Shown here: positions 43,158 to 54,882 of the stretch, in pieces
Layout of the letters: every line of letters starts with the position of its first letter
Position numbering within the stretch: position 1 is the first letter of the stretch
NCBI GenBank assembly: GCA_021202925.1
Contig: JAJQCD010000029.1
Span: 1 to 63,483 of the forward strand
Reading direction: 5' to 3'
Source: Clostridiales bacterium
GTDB taxonomy: Bacteria; Bacillota; Clostridia; Lachnospirales; Lachnospiraceae
Length of the DNA stretch: 63,483 nucleotides
Position numbers and translations under genes: made by a program
The notes under the pieces: generated by a model
The model's database searches: none
Told to the model about the DNA's origin: nothing
What the model saw: the letters and a program-made list of their open reading frames with translations, nothing else

Positions 43158-44074
43158 TCCGGATCCGCCTCCAGAATATAATTTGTCGTCTGATAGACGT
43201 AGAAATTCAGCCAGTTCGCGTACAATGTGTTCGACATATTTCTCCAGGAAAGAATCGGTACGCTGAAGGGATCATTATTCTCATAATAATTCAACGGCAC
43301 ATTCGGGTTCAATCCCTTCTTCAGATCGCGGTGATATTCATTGTTCAGCGTCATCCGGTCATACTCCGGATGTCCCTGACAGAAAATCTGGCTCCCGCTC
43401 CGGTTCACCACCAGCAGCACACCTGCTTCCCTCGATTCCACCAGAATCCGCAGATCCGGCACCTTTGCGATATCCTGCCGCCGCACCTCCGTATAACGGG
43501 AATGCGGGCAATTCACATAATCGTCCATGCTGCGTACCAACGGTACCTTGCGGTCAAGCACGCGGTGGCGGAAAATACCGGAAAGCTTCTCCCCGCGCGG
43601 ATACTTTTTCAGTCCATAATGATAATAGAGCGCGGCCTGTGCTCCCCAGCACTGATGAAACGTCGAGTGGGCGTGCGTCTTCGACCACTCCATGATCTTC
43701 GTCAGTTCATCCCAGTATTCCACATCTTCATATTCCAGGTTTTCTACCGGTGCTCCCGTGATAATCAGACCGTCGTATTTCCTGCGGCTGATCTGGTCAA
43801 AGGTGACATAAAACTTGTTCAGATGGCTGTACGATGTGTGTGTGGATACATGTGTCGACAGCATCAGAAACGTCACATCCACCTGCAGCGGCGTGTTGGA
43901 AAGCGCACGCAGAATCTGCGTCTCCGTATCCTCCTTGATTGGCATCAGATTCAGAACCAGAATCTGAAGCGGACGGATGTCCTGGCTCAACGCTCTCGAC
44001 TCATCCATGCAGAAGATATTCTCCGATTCCAGAATCGCTCTGGCCGGCAAATCATTTTGTACTTTAATTGGCAT
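43154..44074 (-). CDS. metA: Homoserine O-acyltransferase (MetA family)
   Basis: About 306 residues. First committed step of methionine synthesis, acylating homoserine. Motifs: PIKVQNDLPARAILESENIF, LMPIKEDTETQILR, GLIITGAPVE, HQCWGAQAALYYHYGL with the catalytic Cys, and FCQGHPEYD with the catalytic His. Many Firmicute MetA enzymes use acetyl-CoA rather than succinyl-CoA; sequence alone does not settle this here. The ATG at 44074 has GGGAGG 8 bases upstream and the usual family N-terminus; a TTG two codons earlier (44080) is less likely. It overlaps the end of ligA. Confidence 0.96.
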   Translation of the reverse strand: MPIKVQNDLPARAILESENIFCMDESRALSQDIRPLQILVLNLMPIKEDTETQILRALSNTPLQVDVTFLMLSTHVSTHTSYSHLNKFYVTFDQISRRKYDGLIITGAPVENLEYEDVEYWDELTKIMEWSKTHAHSTFHQCWGAQAALYYHYGLKKYPRGEKLSGIFRHRVLDRKVPLVRSMDDYVNCPHSRYTEVRRQDIAKVPDLRILVESREAGVLLVVNRSGSQIFCQGHPEYDRMTLNNEYHRDLKKGLNPNVPLNYYENNDPFSVPILSWRNMSNTLYANWLNFYVYQTTNYILEADPE

Positions 44075-46043
44075 CTCCAATTCCTCCCATCCTGTTCAGG
44101 AAATCCTCTTCCGAAAGGATCGGGATTCCCAGTTCCTTTGCTTTTCTGTTCTTAGACGAATTGGATGTCACATCGTTGTTGATCAGAAATGTGGTCTTCG
44201 CCGTCACCGAACCCGTGACCTTACCGCCCCGCTTCTCGATCTCCGCCTGCAGCGCCTTGCGGTTCGCAAAATGCGTCACCGTGCCGGTGATCACAAACGT
44301 CATTCCGGCAAACACCGCTTCCTCCTGGTTCGTATTCTCCTTCTCGATATGCAGTTCCGCCAGCAAGCCATCCAGCAGCCCATTGTTTCGCTCCGAACTA
44401 AACCAGGTAATCCAGACTTCCGCCAGCACTTCCCCGATGCCATCCACCTCAATCAGCTCTTCCTTCGAGGCATGTCGCATTCGGTCAATATCCGCGCCAA
44501 AATGCCGGCAGAGCATCTTCGCGTTGGCCAGTCCGATCCCGGCAATCCCCAGGCCGTAGATGACACGCGGCAGCGTCGTCACGGAGGCCCGCTTCACAGC
44601 CGCAATCAGATTGTCGTAGGACTTCCGGCCAAACCCTTCCATCCCGACAATCGTCTCCTCATGCCGATCCAGATGAAACATATCCGCATAGGTATGGATG
44701 AACCCGGCGGCGATGAACTTCTCCAGCGTCATCTCGGAAAGGCCGTCTATATTCAGCGCATCCCGGCTTGCCAGCAGCGCAAAGCTTTTGACCTTCTTCG
44801 CCTGACAGTCCGGATTGGTACAGTACAGGGATTTCACTTCATTCGCGCAGCGAATCTCCGTCGCCCCCGCACAGACCGGACATATCTTCGGAATATCGAT
44901 TTTCCCACTGCGTGTCCGGTTCTCGGCAATCTGCGGGATGATCATGTTCGCCTTGTAAACGGTAATGGTATCGCCCACGCCCAGTTCAAGCGCCTCCATA
45001 ATGCTCAGATTGTGCACGCTCGCACGGCTGACCGTCGTCCCTTCCAGTTCGACCGGTTCAAAAATCGCGACCGGATTGATCAGCCCCGTCCGCGACGCAC
45101 TCCACTCAATTTCCAGCAGACGCGTCTCGCGAACCTCATCCGCCCACTTAAACGCAATCGAATTGTGCGGGAACTTCGCCGTCCGCCCCAGTGAATCGCC
45201 ATAGGCAATATCCTCGTAGAGCAGCACCAGCCCGTCCGACGGGATATCATAATCCGTGATCGCCTCCGCAAACCGGTTCACGGCCTCCGGCAACGTCTCC
45301 CGGTTCACCATCTGGTACTCCACCACGTCAAATCCCTGTCCACGAAGCCACTCAAACTGCTCCCGGCGGGAGTTGTGGAAATCCACGCCCTCTGCCCGTA
45401 CCAGCATAAAGGCCTCAAAATTCACATTGCGCTGCGCCGTGATCGCATTGTTCAGCTGGCGAACCGAGCCGCTGCACAGATTCCGCGGATTCTTATATTT
45501 CGCCTCCACGTCCTCTATCTCTTCGTTGATCCGGCCAAAGTCTGAATAGCGGATCACCGCCTCGCCCCGGAGAATCAGCTGTCCCGGATACGCAATCTGA
45601 AGCGGCACATTCGCAAACACGCGGGCATTATTCGTAATGACCTCACCAATCTCCCCATTGCCGCGGGTCACAGCCTTGACGAGCACTCCGCCCTCATAGG
45701 TCAGGACAATCGTCAGGCCATCCAGTTTCCAGGAAAGGATCGCTTCCTGATCGTCCAGCCACTCCTGCAGGGCGCCCACATCCTTTGTCTTGTCCAGAGA
45801 CAGCATGGGAGACTCATGCGCCTCCTTCGGAAGTTCGCTCAATACTTCATAGCCAACCTTCTGCGTCGGACTGCCCGCCAGAATCACGCCAGTCTCCCGC
45901 TCCAGATCCTGCAGCTCATCATACAGTCTGTCGTATTCAAAATTGCTCATCAGCTCCCGGCTTTCCTGGTAATATGCCTTTCCAGCCTCCGAGAGCACCC
46001 GGACAAGTTCTTTCATCCTCTGCAGTCCCGCATTCTGTCCCAT
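44064..46043 (-). CDS. ligA: NAD-dependent DNA ligase
   Basis: 659 residues. Seals nicks in replication and repair. The adenylation domain has the nucleophilic Lys in SWKLDGLTIVLTYEGG (KLDG; KxDG motif). An OB fold, a four-Cys zinc finger (CPVCAG then CTNPDCQAKK), helix-hairpin-helix repeats and a C-terminal BRCT domain (FAGMTFVITGTV) follow. The protein begins directly at the Ia domain without extra residues. Confidence 0.97.
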   Translation of the reverse strand: MGQNAGLQRMKELVRVLSEAGKAYYQESRELMSNFEYDRLYDELQDLERETGVILAGSPTQKVGYEVLSELPKEAHESPMLSLDKTKDVGALQEWLDDQEAILSWKLDGLTIVLTYEGGVLVKAVTRGNGEIGEVITNNARVFANVPLQIAYPGQLILRGEAVIRYSDFGRINEEIEDVEAKYKNPRNLCSGSVRQLNNAITAQRNVNFEAFMLVRAEGVDFHNSRREQFEWLRGQGFDVVEYQMVNRETLPEAVNRFAEAITDYDIPSDGLVLLYEDIAYGDSLGRTAKFPHNSIAFKWADEVRETRLLEIEWSASRTGLINPVAIFEPVELEGTTVSRASVHNLSIMEALELGVGDTITVYKANMIIPQIAENRTRSGKIDIPKICPVCAGATEIRCANEVKSLYCTNPDCQAKKVKSFALLASRDALNIDGLSEMTLEKFIAAGFIHTYADMFHLDRHEETIVGMEGFGRKSYDNLIAAVKRASVTTLPRVIYGLGIAGIGLANAKMLCRHFGADIDRMRHASKEELIEVDGIGEVLAEVWITWFSSERNNGLLDGLLAELHIEKENTNQEEAVFAGMTFVITGTVTHFANRKALQAEIEKRGGKVTGSVTAKTTFLINNDVTSNSSKNRKAKELGIPILSEEDFLNRMGGIGDAN

Positions 46044-46076
46044 CCAAACTCCTTCTGTGACGCCTCACGGCTCACT

Positions 46077-46832
46077 TCATTCTCCACTTACCTTCGCACT
46101 CCGCGAAAGCTCCAGTTCCCGGCGCAGTTCCTCCATCTCTCCCGGCGTTGCCTTCCGATAGTCCCCTGAATTCAGCCGGCCCAGGTGCAGATTCATAATA
46201 CGGACACGCTTCAGCGCCGTCACCCGGCAGCCCAGCGTCTCACACATCCGGCGAATCTGACGGTTCAGCCCTTGCGTGAGCACGATCCGGAATGTCTTCT
46301 CGTCCACCGGTTCTACCCGGCACGGACGGGTCGTCTCTCCCAGCTCCGGAATCTCAACACCTGCTCCCATCTTCTTTAAAAATGCCGCCGTATATGGCTG
46401 GCTCAGTGTCACAATATATTCTTTCTCATGCAGATTGCCCGCATGCATAATCTCGTTGGCCAGTTCTCCCTGGTTCGTTAACAGGATCAGACCTTCGGAA
46501 TCCTTATCCAGACGCCCCACCGGATACACGCGGGTCGGATAATGAACCAGCTCTACCACATTGGGCGCCCGGTCCTTGTCTGAGGTAGTACACACCACCC
46601 CTTTCGGTTTGTTCACAATCAGCAATACGGGCTTAGCCCGTTCCGTCCCGACCGCGCCGACCAGTTTCCCGGCACAACAGATGCGCTCCTGCCCAGTCAC
46701 ACGTTCTCCTACCTGCGCCGTTCTGCCGTCCACCGTCACCTCGCCCGCCGCAATCAGGCGATCCGCCTCACGTCGCGAACAGACTCCCTGTCCGCTCAGA
46801 TATTTGTTTAAACGCACCGATTCGATTTCCAT
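46077..46832 (-). CDS. rRNA pseudouridine synthase, RsuA/RluF family
   Basis: About 251 residues. An N-terminal S4 RNA-binding domain (RLNKYLSGQGVCSRREADRL) is followed by the synthase domain with the catalytic Asp in VGRLDKDSEGLILLTN and the motif LTQGLNRQIRRMCE. The SRREADRLI form resembles RluF, which acts on 23S rRNA position 2604, but RsuA or RluB activity cannot be excluded. The ATG at 46832 follows AAAGGATGGGG; an open frame reaches 46922. Confidence 0.93.
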   Translation of the reverse strand: MEIESVRLNKYLSGQGVCSRREADRLIAAGEVTVDGRTAQVGERVTGQERICCAGKLVGAVGTERAKPVLLIVNKPKGVVCTTSDKDRAPNVVELVHYPTRVYPVGRLDKDSEGLILLTNQGELANEIMHAGNLHEKEYIVTLSQPYTAAFLKKMGAGVEIPELGETTRPCRVEPVDEKTFRIVLTQGLNRQIRRMCETLGCRVTALKRVRIMNLHLGRLNSGDYRKATPGEMEELRRELELSRSAKVSGE

Positions 46833-47041
46833 TCCCCATCCTTTGCCCCTTTCAAACTTTTCCCACGCAATTATAGCATCACTTCCCCGATTACGCAACA
46901 AACGAACCGAAGGTTCCGCCAAAAATACACTCAGACTTCACAGGCAGACCCTTCCGTATGCCATGGCAAAAAACGCCCGGCGCAGCAGCCAGGCATCTTT
47001 CATACAACAATACAAACCAGGGATTCCATGGTATCTTCCAC

Positions 47042-47698
47042 TCAGCCATTCATCAGCTGCCGCGCAATTGACGGAATCTCCGTCAGGCTCTCCATGCGCC
47101 AGTCCGCCAGAGACTGATCAAAATGAAAGCGATGATCCACCAGTGCGGCAATCCGCATCCCCGCACGCGAAGTGGCCGTCACGCCAAACGTGGAATCCTC
47201 AATCGCCAGACATTCCCCCGTCGGAATGCCCAGAGCCTTGCAGGTATAAAGATAGATTTCCGGATCCGGCTTGCTTCGCCGGAACACTTCCCCGCTGACG
47301 ACCAGTTCAAAGAACGAACGAATCTCATTCATGGCAAGAATCTGCTCAACCAGAACAAGCTGCGTCGATGAAGCAACAGCCAGGCGCAGCCCCATGGATT
47401 GAAGCTCCGTCAGGATGCCCGGAACCTCCCGGCGAAAAATGGCATGATAATCGACCGCCTCAAACCCGTCCCGCTCCCGATAAAACTCGTCCCGCAGCTC
47501 CTGCCAGGTCTGTCCATTGTGAACGGCCCGCTCCATACACATCCATGCATCTTTCCGGGAAGAACCGACCATGCCAAACAGATCCTCCCTCGTCACCTCC
47601 GGATTCCTGGCCTTCGCAAACGCCAGATCCCGCTTCAGATATTCGATCTCACTGTCGATAAGGACGCCATCCATATCAAAGATTACCGCTTTTAACAT
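47042..47698 (-). CDS. HAD-family phosphatase, beta-phosphoglucomutase-like
   Basis: 218 residues. HAD motif I is FDMDGVLIDSE (7-17), motif II AVASSTQLV, then VVSGEVFRRSKPDPEIYL and motif IV IEDSTFGVTA. The helical cap and these motifs match the YcjU/PgmB branch, which includes phosphomutases and sugar phosphatases. It is monocistronic, with tRNA-Arg upstream. Confidence 0.92.
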   Translation of the reverse strand: MLKAVIFDMDGVLIDSEIEYLKRDLAFAKARNPEVTREDLFGMVGSSRKDAWMCMERAVHNGQTWQELRDEFYRERDGFEAVDYHAIFRREVPGILTELQSMGLRLAVASSTQLVLVEQILAMNEIRSFFELVVSGEVFRRSKPDPEIYLYTCKALGIPTGECLAIEDSTFGVTATSRAGMRIAALVDHRFHFDQSLADWRMESLTEIPSIARQLMNG

Positions 47699-47739
47699 CC
47701 GTACCTGTTCCTCCTGACCGTTCTTTGTACGCAGACAGA

Positions 47740-47772
47740 GAAAAAGCCCCAGTCTCCCTCGTCTGTCTGGGG
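47740..47772 (-). terminator. Terminator of tRNA-Arg
   Basis: On the minus strand CCCCAG and CTGGGG pair around a 14-base loop and are followed by CTTTTTC. It lies 22 bases past the tRNA 3' end. Confidence 0.75.
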
Positions 47773-47794
47773 TTCAACTAAGGCTCTTTCTTCG

Positions 47795-47866
47795 TGCGTC
47801 TGATAGGAATCGAACCTACGCACGCGGCTCCGGAGGCCACTGCTCTATCCACTGAGCTACAGACGC
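47795..47866 (-). tRNA. tRNA-Arg (anticodon CCG)
   Basis: 72 bases. Acceptor arms GCGTCTG and CAGACGC pair; D arm AGCTCAGTGGATAGAGC; anticodon loop CTCCGGA gives CCG; T arm AGGTTCGATTCCT. CCA is not encoded. Confidence 0.96.
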
Positions 47867-47875
47867 ATCTCATTT

Positions 47876-47904
47876 ATGATACACTATTTTTTTTGGATTT
47901 GCAA
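47876..47904 (-). promoter_or_regulatory. Promoter of tRNA-Arg
   Basis: On the minus strand TTGCAA (47899-47904) and TATCAT (47876-47881) are 17 bases apart, about 10 bases ahead of the mature tRNA. Confidence 0.65.
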
Positions 47905-48048
47905 GAGGGAATCTTGCTTTTTTTCTCTTCTTTTGCTACTATTGTGATATCCATTCGGGCAGATCCCGTACTGTGGCAAACCGTACCGGAGCAGATGCCG
48001 CCCGCATGATCCCATTATGACAGAAAGCTCTGTGATTTGGAGGAAATT

Positions 48049-49041
48049 ATGAGACAGGACAGAAGATTTCAAAAAAAACCGGAGGATGACTGGAAACACT
48101 GGCTGCCGGTGATTGCCATTCCCCTGATTGTTATGTTGCTGATTGTTGTCATCCTGGTCGCAGACCGGGGAAAGGATTCCGGGCAGTCGGCAGAAACCGT
48201 TGCCGCCGAAACAGCCGAACAGACCGCTTCCCTGCCGGATGCCACTGAAACAGAGGCCGCCCCCGAAACCGAAGCACCCACAGAACCTGCCCAAGCCGAG
48301 GTCGAACCGCCGACGGAACCGGAACCCCCGAGACTTCTCTCTCAGGACAGCGACCCGGCCATTCTTGCATTGATGCAGAAATATTTTACCGCGCGCACGG
48401 AAGCCGATGTGGAAGCGATGAACAGCGTATACGGTATCACGGATATGTCCGCGTCAGATCTGGAAAGCGAACAGGCAAAGATGCGCAATTATTCCAAATA
48501 CCTCGAAGGTTTTGAGCAGGTGACCACTTATGTTGTCAATACCGACACGGAGAATCTCTGGCTGGTCTACACGACTGCGGATATTCGCTTTCTGACCGCT
48601 GACACCCCGGCACCGATGATCATGTGGTGCTTTGTCCAGGCAGATGAAAACGGCACCTACACGATATTAGACGAAGAAGCACTGAGCGATGCGATGCTGG
48701 ATTTCGTTCACGTCACCAATCATCATCAGGAAGTGCGCCAGCTTGCGTCTTCGATCAACACAGCGTTAAAGGAAGCACTGCTTTCTGACGCGGATCTGAA
48801 CGAAGTATATGGCGTCCTGCGGGACGGCTCTCCGGTGTGGGGCGACGAGACAGCGACACAGGAGGTTATTGTCATGGATGAAACCGAAGCTGTGATCGAG
48901 ACGGAAGCAGCTGCGGAGACTCCCGCCGAAGAAGAAGCGTCGGAAGAGGACGCAGAAGAAGACGCTGCTGAAGAAGGCGCAGAAGAAGACGCTGCTAAAG
49001 AAGAAAGCAATACAGACGAGACAGAAGAGGCAGACACATGA
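48049..49041 (+). CDS. Single-pass membrane protein with acidic low-complexity tail
   Basis: About 330 residues of unknown function. One membrane segment (about 18-39, [20 protein letters not shown]) follows a short basic N-terminus. A Glu/Pro/Thr-rich linker (50-100) leads to a folded domain (about 105-270) that resembles small NTF2-like or lipoprotein folds ([20 protein letters not shown]). The last about 50 residues are almost only Glu, Ala and Asp. GGAGGAAATT sets the start at 48049. Its stop overlaps the queA start by four bases. Confidence 0.85.
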   Translation: MRQDRRFQKKPEDDWKHWLPVIAIPLIVMLLIVVILVADRGKDSGQSAETVAAETAEQTASLPDATETEAAPETEAPTEPAQAEVEPPTEPEPPRLLSQDSDPAILALMQKYFTARTEADVEAMNSVYGITDMSASDLESEQAKMRNYSKYLEGFEQVTTYVVNTDTENLWLVYTTADIRFLTADTPAPMIMWCFVQADENGTYTILDEEALSDAMLDFVHVTNHHQEVRQLASSINTALKEALLSDADLNEVYGVLRDGSPVWGDETATQEVIVMDETEAVIETEAAAETPAEEEASEEDAEEDAAEEGAEEDAAKEESNTDETEEADT

Positions 49042-50063
49042 ATGTAAAAGATTTTTATTATGATTTACCGAAGGAACTGATTGCGCAGGATCCGTTGGAA
49101 GACCGTTCTTCCTCACGGCTGCTGGTCCTGGACAGGAACACCGGCGAGATCGCTCACCGGACCTTCCTGGATATCACGGAGTATCTCCGGCCCGGAGACT
49201 GCCTGGTCATCAATGATACCAAGGTCATCCCGGCCCGGCTTCTGGGCGTGAAGGCAGATACCGACGCAAAAGTTGAAGTCCTTCTTTTGAAGCGCAAAGA
49301 ACACGACATCTGGGAAACCCTGGTGAAACCCGGCAGGAAATGTCGGCCGGGTGTGGTTCTGTCCTTCGGAGACGGTCTGCTTACCGCAACGGTCCTGGAT
49401 ATCGTCGACGAGGGGAATCGCCTGATTCAATTCTCCTATGAAGGGATCTTTGAGGAAATACTGGATCAGCTCGGACAGATGCCCCTGCCCCCTTACATCA
49501 CGCATCAGCTGAAGGATAAAAACCGCTATCAGACCGTGTACGCGAAACACGAAGGCTCCGCCGCTGCGCCGACCGCAGGCCTGCATTTTACAAAAGGACT
49601 GCTGGCGCAGATTGAAGCGATAGGGATCCACATTGCCCATGTGACTCTGCACGTCGGGCTGGGAACCTTTCGCCCGGTCAAAGCGGAACAGGTGCAGGAT
49701 CATCATATGCACTCCGAATTTTATGTGGTCGAAGAATCAGAGGCAGAGAAAATCAACCGCACGAAAGCGGCCGGTGGCCGCGTGATCTGTGTCGGAACCA
49801 CCAGCTGCCGGACGCTCGAATCTGCGACCGGCGAAGACGGCATCCTCAAAGCCGGAAGCGGATGGACAGATATCTTCATCTATCCGGGATACCGCTTCAA
49901 AATTCTTGACTGCCTGATCACCAATTTTCATCTGCCCGAGTCGACACTGATCATGCTGGTATCCGCGCTCGCCGGACGGGAACAGGTGCTGCACGCATAC
50001 GAAGAAGCCGTGAAAGAACGCTATCGCTTTTTCAGTTTTGGCGACGCCATGTTCATAAAATAA
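49038..50063 (+). CDS. queA: S-adenosylmethionine:tRNA ribosyltransferase-isomerase
   Basis: 341 residues. Builds epoxyqueuosine on tRNAs with GUN anticodons. Signatures: [63 protein letters not shown] and [15 protein letters not shown]. Translation is coupled to the acidic membrane protein by an ATGA overlap, an unusual partner. No tgt, yajC or ruvB gene lies nearby. Confidence 0.97.
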   Translation: MNVKDFYYDLPKELIAQDPLEDRSSSRLLVLDRNTGEIAHRTFLDITEYLRPGDCLVINDTKVIPARLLGVKADTDAKVEVLLLKRKEHDIWETLVKPGRKCRPGVVLSFGDGLLTATVLDIVDEGNRLIQFSYEGIFEEILDQLGQMPLPPYITHQLKDKNRYQTVYAKHEGSAAAPTAGLHFTKGLLAQIEAIGIHIAHVTLHVGLGTFRPVKAEQVQDHHMHSEFYVVEESEAEKINRTKAAGGRVICVGTTSCRTLESATGEDGILKAGSGWTDIFIYPGYRFKILDCLITNFHLPESTLIMLVSALAGREQVLHAYEEAVKERYRFFSFGDAMFIK

Positions 50064-50151
50064 ACCGTCGGCCGCCATCCGATCCAATTGCCGGGGATAA
50101 AACAGTGATGCGACAATTCTTATTATTAACGAACCGCATAATTCTGACCGC

Positions 50152-52977
50152 TCAGCGCAGCATCTTCCCGACATACATCCCGGTATAGGAGGCCGGATTC
50201 TGCGCAATCTCCTCCGGTGTCCCTCTGGCGATCACGGTTCCGCCGTTGTCTCCGCCCTCCGGACCCATGTCGATGATATAATCCGCCGACTTGATCACGT
50301 CCAGATTGTGTTCGATGACAACCACCGTGTTCCCGCCGTCAGACAGACGCCGCAGGATATCGACGAGCTTGTGGACGTCCGCAAAATGCAGGCCGGTCGT
50401 CGGCTCATCCAGGATATAAATGGTCTTGCCCGTACCTCGCCGGGAGAGCTCGGTCGCCAGTTTGATTCGCTGTGCTTCACCACCGGAAAGTTCGGTAGAC
50501 GGCTGCCCCAGCTTAATATACGACAGGCCGACGTCGTAGAGCGTCGCAATCTTCCGCCGGATCGATGGCACATTCTCGAAGAATTTCAGCGCCTCCTCCA
50601 CCGTCATATCCAGCACGTCATAAATACTCTTTCCCTTATACTTCACCTCCAGCGTCTCCCGGTTGTAGCGTTTGCCCCCACAGACCTCGCAGGGTACGTA
50701 GACGTCCGGTAGGAAATGCATCTCAATCTTAATGATGCCGTCTCCGCTGCATGCCTCGCAGCGCCCGCCTTTCACATTAAAGCTGAACCGCCCCTTATTG
50801 TAGCCTTTTGCCTTCGCGTCTGCGGTTGACGCGAACAGATCCCGGATCATGTCAAACACACCCGTATAGGTGGCCGGGTTCGAGCGCGGTGTACGGCCAA
50901 TCGGAGACTGGTCAATGTTAATCACCTTGTCCAGCTGCTCCATTCCCTCGATCTTCTTAAATTTGCCGGGAATGGTGCGCGCCCGGTTCAGTTTTCTCGC
51001 CAGGGCCTTGTAGAGAATTTCATTGACCATGGAGCTCTTGCCGGAACCGGAGACGCCGGTCACACAGGTCATGACGCCGAGGGGAAATGCCACATCAATC
51101 TTCTTCAGGTTGTTCTCCGCCGCGCCGCGCACCGTCAGCCATCCGCTCGGTTCTCTGCGCACCGACGGAACCGGAATCCGCATCCGTCCGCTCAGGTAAG
51201 CCCCTGTCACCGATCGTTCGCACTGCATAATGTCTTTGGCCGCTCCAACCGCTACGACCTCGCCGCCATGCTCACCCGCGCCTGGTCCGATATCCACAAG
51301 ATAATCCGCCGCCCGCATCGTGTCCTCATCATGCTCCACCACAATCACGGTATTTCCCAGATCCCGCAGGTGCTTCAATGTTGCCAGCAGTTTATCATTA
51401 TCGCGCTGATGCAGTCCAATACTCGGCTCATCCAGAATATAGGCGACGCCCACCAGTCCCGAACCGATCTGTGTTGCCAGCCGGATTCGCTGTGCCTCGC
51501 CTCCGGAGAGCGTTCCCGTCGCCCGCGACAGAGACAGATATTCCAGTCCCACATTCAGCAGGAAATCCAGCCTCGCCTTGATCTCCTTCAGGATCAGGTC
51601 ACCGATGGAATGCTGCATCGGCGTCAGTTCCAGTTCCTCCAGAAATGCCCGGAATTTCGTAATCGAAAGCGTCGTCGCCTCATAAATATTCTTATCTCCG
51701 ACTGTAACCGCCAGGGAGCCCGGTTTTAACCGTTGTCCCTTACACGCCTTACAGGGTGTAATCCGCATAAACGTCTCATACTCGGCCTTGGACGCTTCCG
51801 AGTAGGTTTCCTTATAGCGACGCTCCACATTTTTAATCAGGCCCTCAAACGCCACATCGTAAACGCCCACACCGCGCTGTCCCTTATAATGTACCTTCAC
51901 CTCGTGGCCGTTCGTCCCGTAAATCAGAATATCATGAATTTCCTTCGGATAATCCTCAAACGGCGTATCCAGGTCAAAGTGATACTCCTTCATCAGCGCA
52001 TCCAGAATCGCATAGGTGAAGCTGGTCTTATCCGTGCAGGACTGCCAGCCCAGCACCGTGATCGCCCCCTGCATGATACTCAGAGACGGATCCGGAATCA
52101 TCAGTTCTTCATCGAATTCCATCTTGTAGCCCAGGCCAAAGCAATCCGGACAGGCGCCAAACGGATTATTAAAGGAAAAGCTGCGCGGCTCTACTTCCTC
52201 GATGCTGACGCCGCAGTCCGGACAGGCGAAATTCTGGCTGAAGCGGATCGATTCCCCGCCGATCACATCCAGAATCATCAGACCGCCGGACAGTCCCATC
52301 ACCGTCTCAATCGAATCAGCCAGGCGCCGCTCAATTCCCGCCTTCACCACCAGACGGTCTACGACGATTTCAATGTTGTGCTTGATATTTTTTTCCAGTT
52401 TGATTTCTTCAGAAAGTTCATACTGATTTCCGTCAATCCGTACCCGCACATAGCCGCTTCTGCGCGCCTGATCCAGCAGCTTGACATGCTCGCCCTTGCG
52501 CCCGCGCACCACAGGCGCCAGCAGCTGAATCCGCGTCCGCTCCGGCATCGCCATGATCTGATCGACCATCTCGTCAACCGTCTGCCTGCGAATCTCCCGC
52601 CCGCATTTCGGACAATGCGGAATGCCGATCCGCGCGTAAAGCAGACGCATATAGTCATAGATCTCGGTCACCGTCCCTACCGTCGAACGGGGATTGCGAT
52701 TGGTCGATTTCTGGTCAATCGAAATTGCCGGAGACAACCCTTCGATGCTCTCCACATCCGGTTTTTCCATCTGGCCAAGGAACTGTCTGGCATAGGAAGA
52801 CAGCGACTCCATATAGCGCCGCTGTCCCTCTGCATAAATCGTATCAAAAGCCAGCGATGACTTTCCGGAGCCGCTAAGCCCCGTCAGCACCACCAGCTCA
52901 TCCCTGGGAATATCCAGGGAAACATTCTTCAGATTGTGCTCATTTGCACCACGTATCTTTATATATTGCTTTGCCAT
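50152..52977 (-). CDS. uvrA: Excinuclease ABC subunit A
   Basis: 941 residues, full length. Nucleotide excision repair damage recognition. Two ABC modules: Walker [15 protein letters not shown] near 33 and [15 protein letters not shown] near 640, each with an [15 protein letters not shown] signature. Zinc fingers have CPDCGV/CPDCFG and CEACSG/CEVCGG. The uvrB gene is not in the window. It lies 9 bases after ftsH. Confidence 0.98.
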   Translation of the reverse strand: MAKQYIKIRGANEHNLKNVSLDIPRDELVVLTGLSGSGKSSLAFDTIYAEGQRRYMESLSSYARQFLGQMEKPDVESIEGLSPAISIDQKSTNRNPRSTVGTVTEIYDYMRLLYARIGIPHCPKCGREIRRQTVDEMVDQIMAMPERTRIQLLAPVVRGRKGEHVKLLDQARRSGYVRVRIDGNQYELSEEIKLEKNIKHNIEIVVDRLVVKAGIERRLADSIETVMGLSGGLMILDVIGGESIRFSQNFACPDCGVSIEEVEPRSFSFNNPFGACPDCFGLGYKMEFDEELMIPDPSLSIMQGAITVLGWQSCTDKTSFTYAILDALMKEYHFDLDTPFEDYPKEIHDILIYGTNGHEVKVHYKGQRGVGVYDVAFEGLIKNVERRYKETYSEASKAEYETFMRITPCKACKGQRLKPGSLAVTVGDKNIYEATTLSITKFRAFLEELELTPMQHSIGDLILKEIKARLDFLLNVGLEYLSLSRATGTLSGGEAQRIRLATQIGSGLVGVAYILDEPSIGLHQRDNDKLLATLKHLRDLGNTVIVVEHDEDTMRAADYLVDIGPGAGEHGGEVVAVGAAKDIMQCERSVTGAYLSGRMRIPVPSVRREPSGWLTVRGAAENNLKKIDVAFPLGVMTCVTGVSGSGKSSMVNEILYKALARKLNRARTIPGKFKKIEGMEQLDKVINIDQSPIGRTPRSNPATYTGVFDMIRDLFASTADAKAKGYNKGRFSFNVKGGRCEACSGDGIIKIEMHFLPDVYVPCEVCGGKRYNRETLEVKYKGKSIYDVLDMTVEEALKFFENVPSIRRKIATLYDVGLSYIKLGQPSTELSGGEAQRIKLATELSRRGTGKTIYILDEPTTGLHFADVHKLVDILRRLSDGGNTVVVIEHNLDVIKSADYIIDMGPEGGDNGGTVIARGTPEEIAQNPASYTGMYVGKMLR

Positions 52978-52986
52978 GTCCGCATA

Positions 52987-54882
52987 CTACTCCTCCTGCG
53001 GCGATTCTGATGCCGCGTCTTCTTCCCCCCGGTTGAGCAATTCCATGAATTCCTCCCCGGAAATGCTCTCCTTCTCCAGCAGATAGATTGCGATCTCATT
53101 CAGCTTCGCCGCATGATTCCGCAAAATATCCATCGCTTTCTGATACTGCTCTTTCACGATGCGGATCACTTCCTCATCAATGAGCCGCGCCGTTTCCTGC
53201 GAACAGGCCAGTGAGGTGTCACCGCCCAGATACTGATTCGTCACTGTCTCCAGTGCCACCATACCGAACTGGTCGCTCATCCCATACCGCGTCACCATGG
53301 CGCGGGCAATTCTCGTCGCCTGTTCGATGTCATTCGAAGCGCCGGTTGTGATCGACCCGAAGATAAATTCTTCCGCAGCCCGCCCGCCGGTCAGCGAAGC
53401 GATCTTGGAAAGCGCCTCGTCCCGGCTCATCAGAAACTTCTCGCCTTCCTCCACCTGCATGGTATAACCAAGCGCACCTGACGTCCGCGGCACAATCGTA
53501 ATCTTATGCACCGGGGCGCTGTGACTCTGGCAGGCAGCAACCAGGGCATGTCCCACCTCATGAAACGCCACAATCCTTCTCTCATTCGTTGAAACGCTGG
53601 AATCCTTCTTCTGATAACCGGCGATCACCACCTCGACACTCTCCTCAAGGTCTGTCTGATTGACCACCCGGCGTCCCTGGCGAACCGCCCGCAACGCCGC
53701 CTCATTGATGATATTCGCCAGGTCCGCGCCGCTCGCGCCTACCGTCGCGTGACCAATCGCCTCAAAATTAACGTCGTCCTGAATACGCACCTTCTTCGCA
53801 TGGACCTTAAGAATAGCGACCCGCCCCTTCAGATCCGGCAGTTCCACCGGAATCCGCCGGTCGAAACGCCCCGGTCGCAGCAATGCCTTGTCCAGAGAAT
53901 CCGGCCGGTTCGTCGCCGCCAGAATCACCACGCCTTTCCGGCCGTCGAAACCGTCCATCTCCGCCAGCAGCTGGTTGAGCGTCTGCTCTCTCTCGTCATT
54001 GCCGCTGAAGCCGGAACCGTCACGCTTCTTGCCGATTGTATCGATCTCATCGATAAAAACGATGCAGGGTGCCTTCTCATTTGCCTGTTTGAACAGATCC
54101 CGGACCTTGGCCGCTCCCATACCGACAAACATCTCGACAAACTCCGAGCCGGAAATCGAAAAGAAGGGCACATGCGCCTCTCCCGCCACCGCGCGGGCAA
54201 GCAGCGTCTTGCCGGTTCCGGGCGGACCCACAAGCAAAGCGCCCTTTGGCAGCGTCGCACCGATGTCCGCATATTTGCCCGGATTGTGCAGGAAATCCAC
54301 AATCTCCCGCAGCGCGTCCTTCGCTTCCTCCTGGCCGGCCACATCGAGAAAGGTCTTGCCGGTCTCTGACTCCGCGTAAATCTTCGCATTTGACTTGCCA
54401 AAGGTCATCACATCACCCAGACCACCGCCCATCCGCTTCATCATCATCCGGCTTAAAATCTGACCGATCACCACAAACATCAGGATCGGCAGCACCCAGT
54501 TGAAGATAAAAGTCTGCAGCGGAGAAGCCGTCGTCGGGATATCCTGTGCAAAACTGACGCCACTGTCAATCAGTTTCTGCGTCAGGCCCTCATATTCCCA
54601 GTCGCCCGTCTTATAAATCGCTTCTTCCGACCAGACGTCGTCCGGATCCTTCGCCGTAAAGGTGATCTGCCCGTCTCCCTTTGCTACACGAACCACCTCG
54701 CCGTCATCTACCATTTCCAGGAAACGGTCAAACGACACTTCCGTGATTTTCCGTTCCGACATCATCGGCACAACCAGAGCGTTCAGCACCAGCGTCACCA
54801 ACAGGACAATTCCATAATAATACAGTAGCCTTTTCGACGGCTGTTTAAAATCCTTTCCGCCGTCGTCTTCGTTCATTCCCAT
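52987..54882 (-). CDS. ftsH: ATP-dependent zinc metalloprotease FtsH
   Basis: 631 residues. Two membrane segments (about 20-40 and 128-148) flank a short outer domain. AAA module: Walker [18 protein letters not shown], Walker [20 protein letters not shown] with [21 protein letters not shown]. The zinc site is HEVGHAL (the commoner form is HEAGHA), with the third ligand later in the protease domain. It degrades misfolded membrane proteins and regulators. The hflX stop abuts its start. Confidence 0.97.
   Translation of the reverse strand: MGMNEDDGGKDFKQPSKRLLYYYGIVLLVTLVLNALVVPMMSERKITEVSFDRFLEMVDDGEVVRVAKGDGQITFTAKDPDDVWSEEAIYKTGDWEYEGLTQKLIDSGVSFAQDIPTTASPLQTFIFNWVLPILMFVVIGQILSRMMMKRMGGGLGDVMTFGKSNAKIYAESETGKTFLDVAGQEEAKDALREIVDFLHNPGKYADIGATLPKGALLVGPPGTGKTLLARAVAGEAHVPFFSISGSEFVEMFVGMGAAKVRDLFKQANEKAPCIVFIDEIDTIGKKRDGSGFSGNDEREQTLNQLLAEMDGFDGRKGVVILAATNRPDSLDKALLRPGRFDRRIPVELPDLKGRVAILKVHAKKVRIQDDVNFEAIGHATVGASGADLANIINEAALRAVRQGRRVVNQTDLEESVEVVIAGYQKKDSSVSTNERRIVAFHEVGHALVAACQSHSAPVHKITIVPRTSGALGYTMQVEEGEKFLMSRDEALSKIASLTGGRAAEEFIFGSITTGASNDIEQATRIARAMVTRYGMSDQFGMVALETVTNQYLGGDTSLACSQETARLIDEEVIRIVKEQYQKAMDILRNHAAKLNEIAIYLLEKESISGEEFMELLNRGEEDAASESPQEE

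Noticed and set aside
47901-47924. Plus-strand hairpin GCAAGA-GGGAA-TCTTGC followed by seven T.
   Set aside because: It looks like a terminator, but no plus-strand gene precedes it, and it overlaps the -35 box of the tRNA-Arg promoter on the other strand; most likely chance or a short antisense transcript end.
51733-52860. A 375-codon plus-strand frame.
   Set aside because: Antisense to uvrA, which is full length and intact; no ribosome binding site or recognisable motif.
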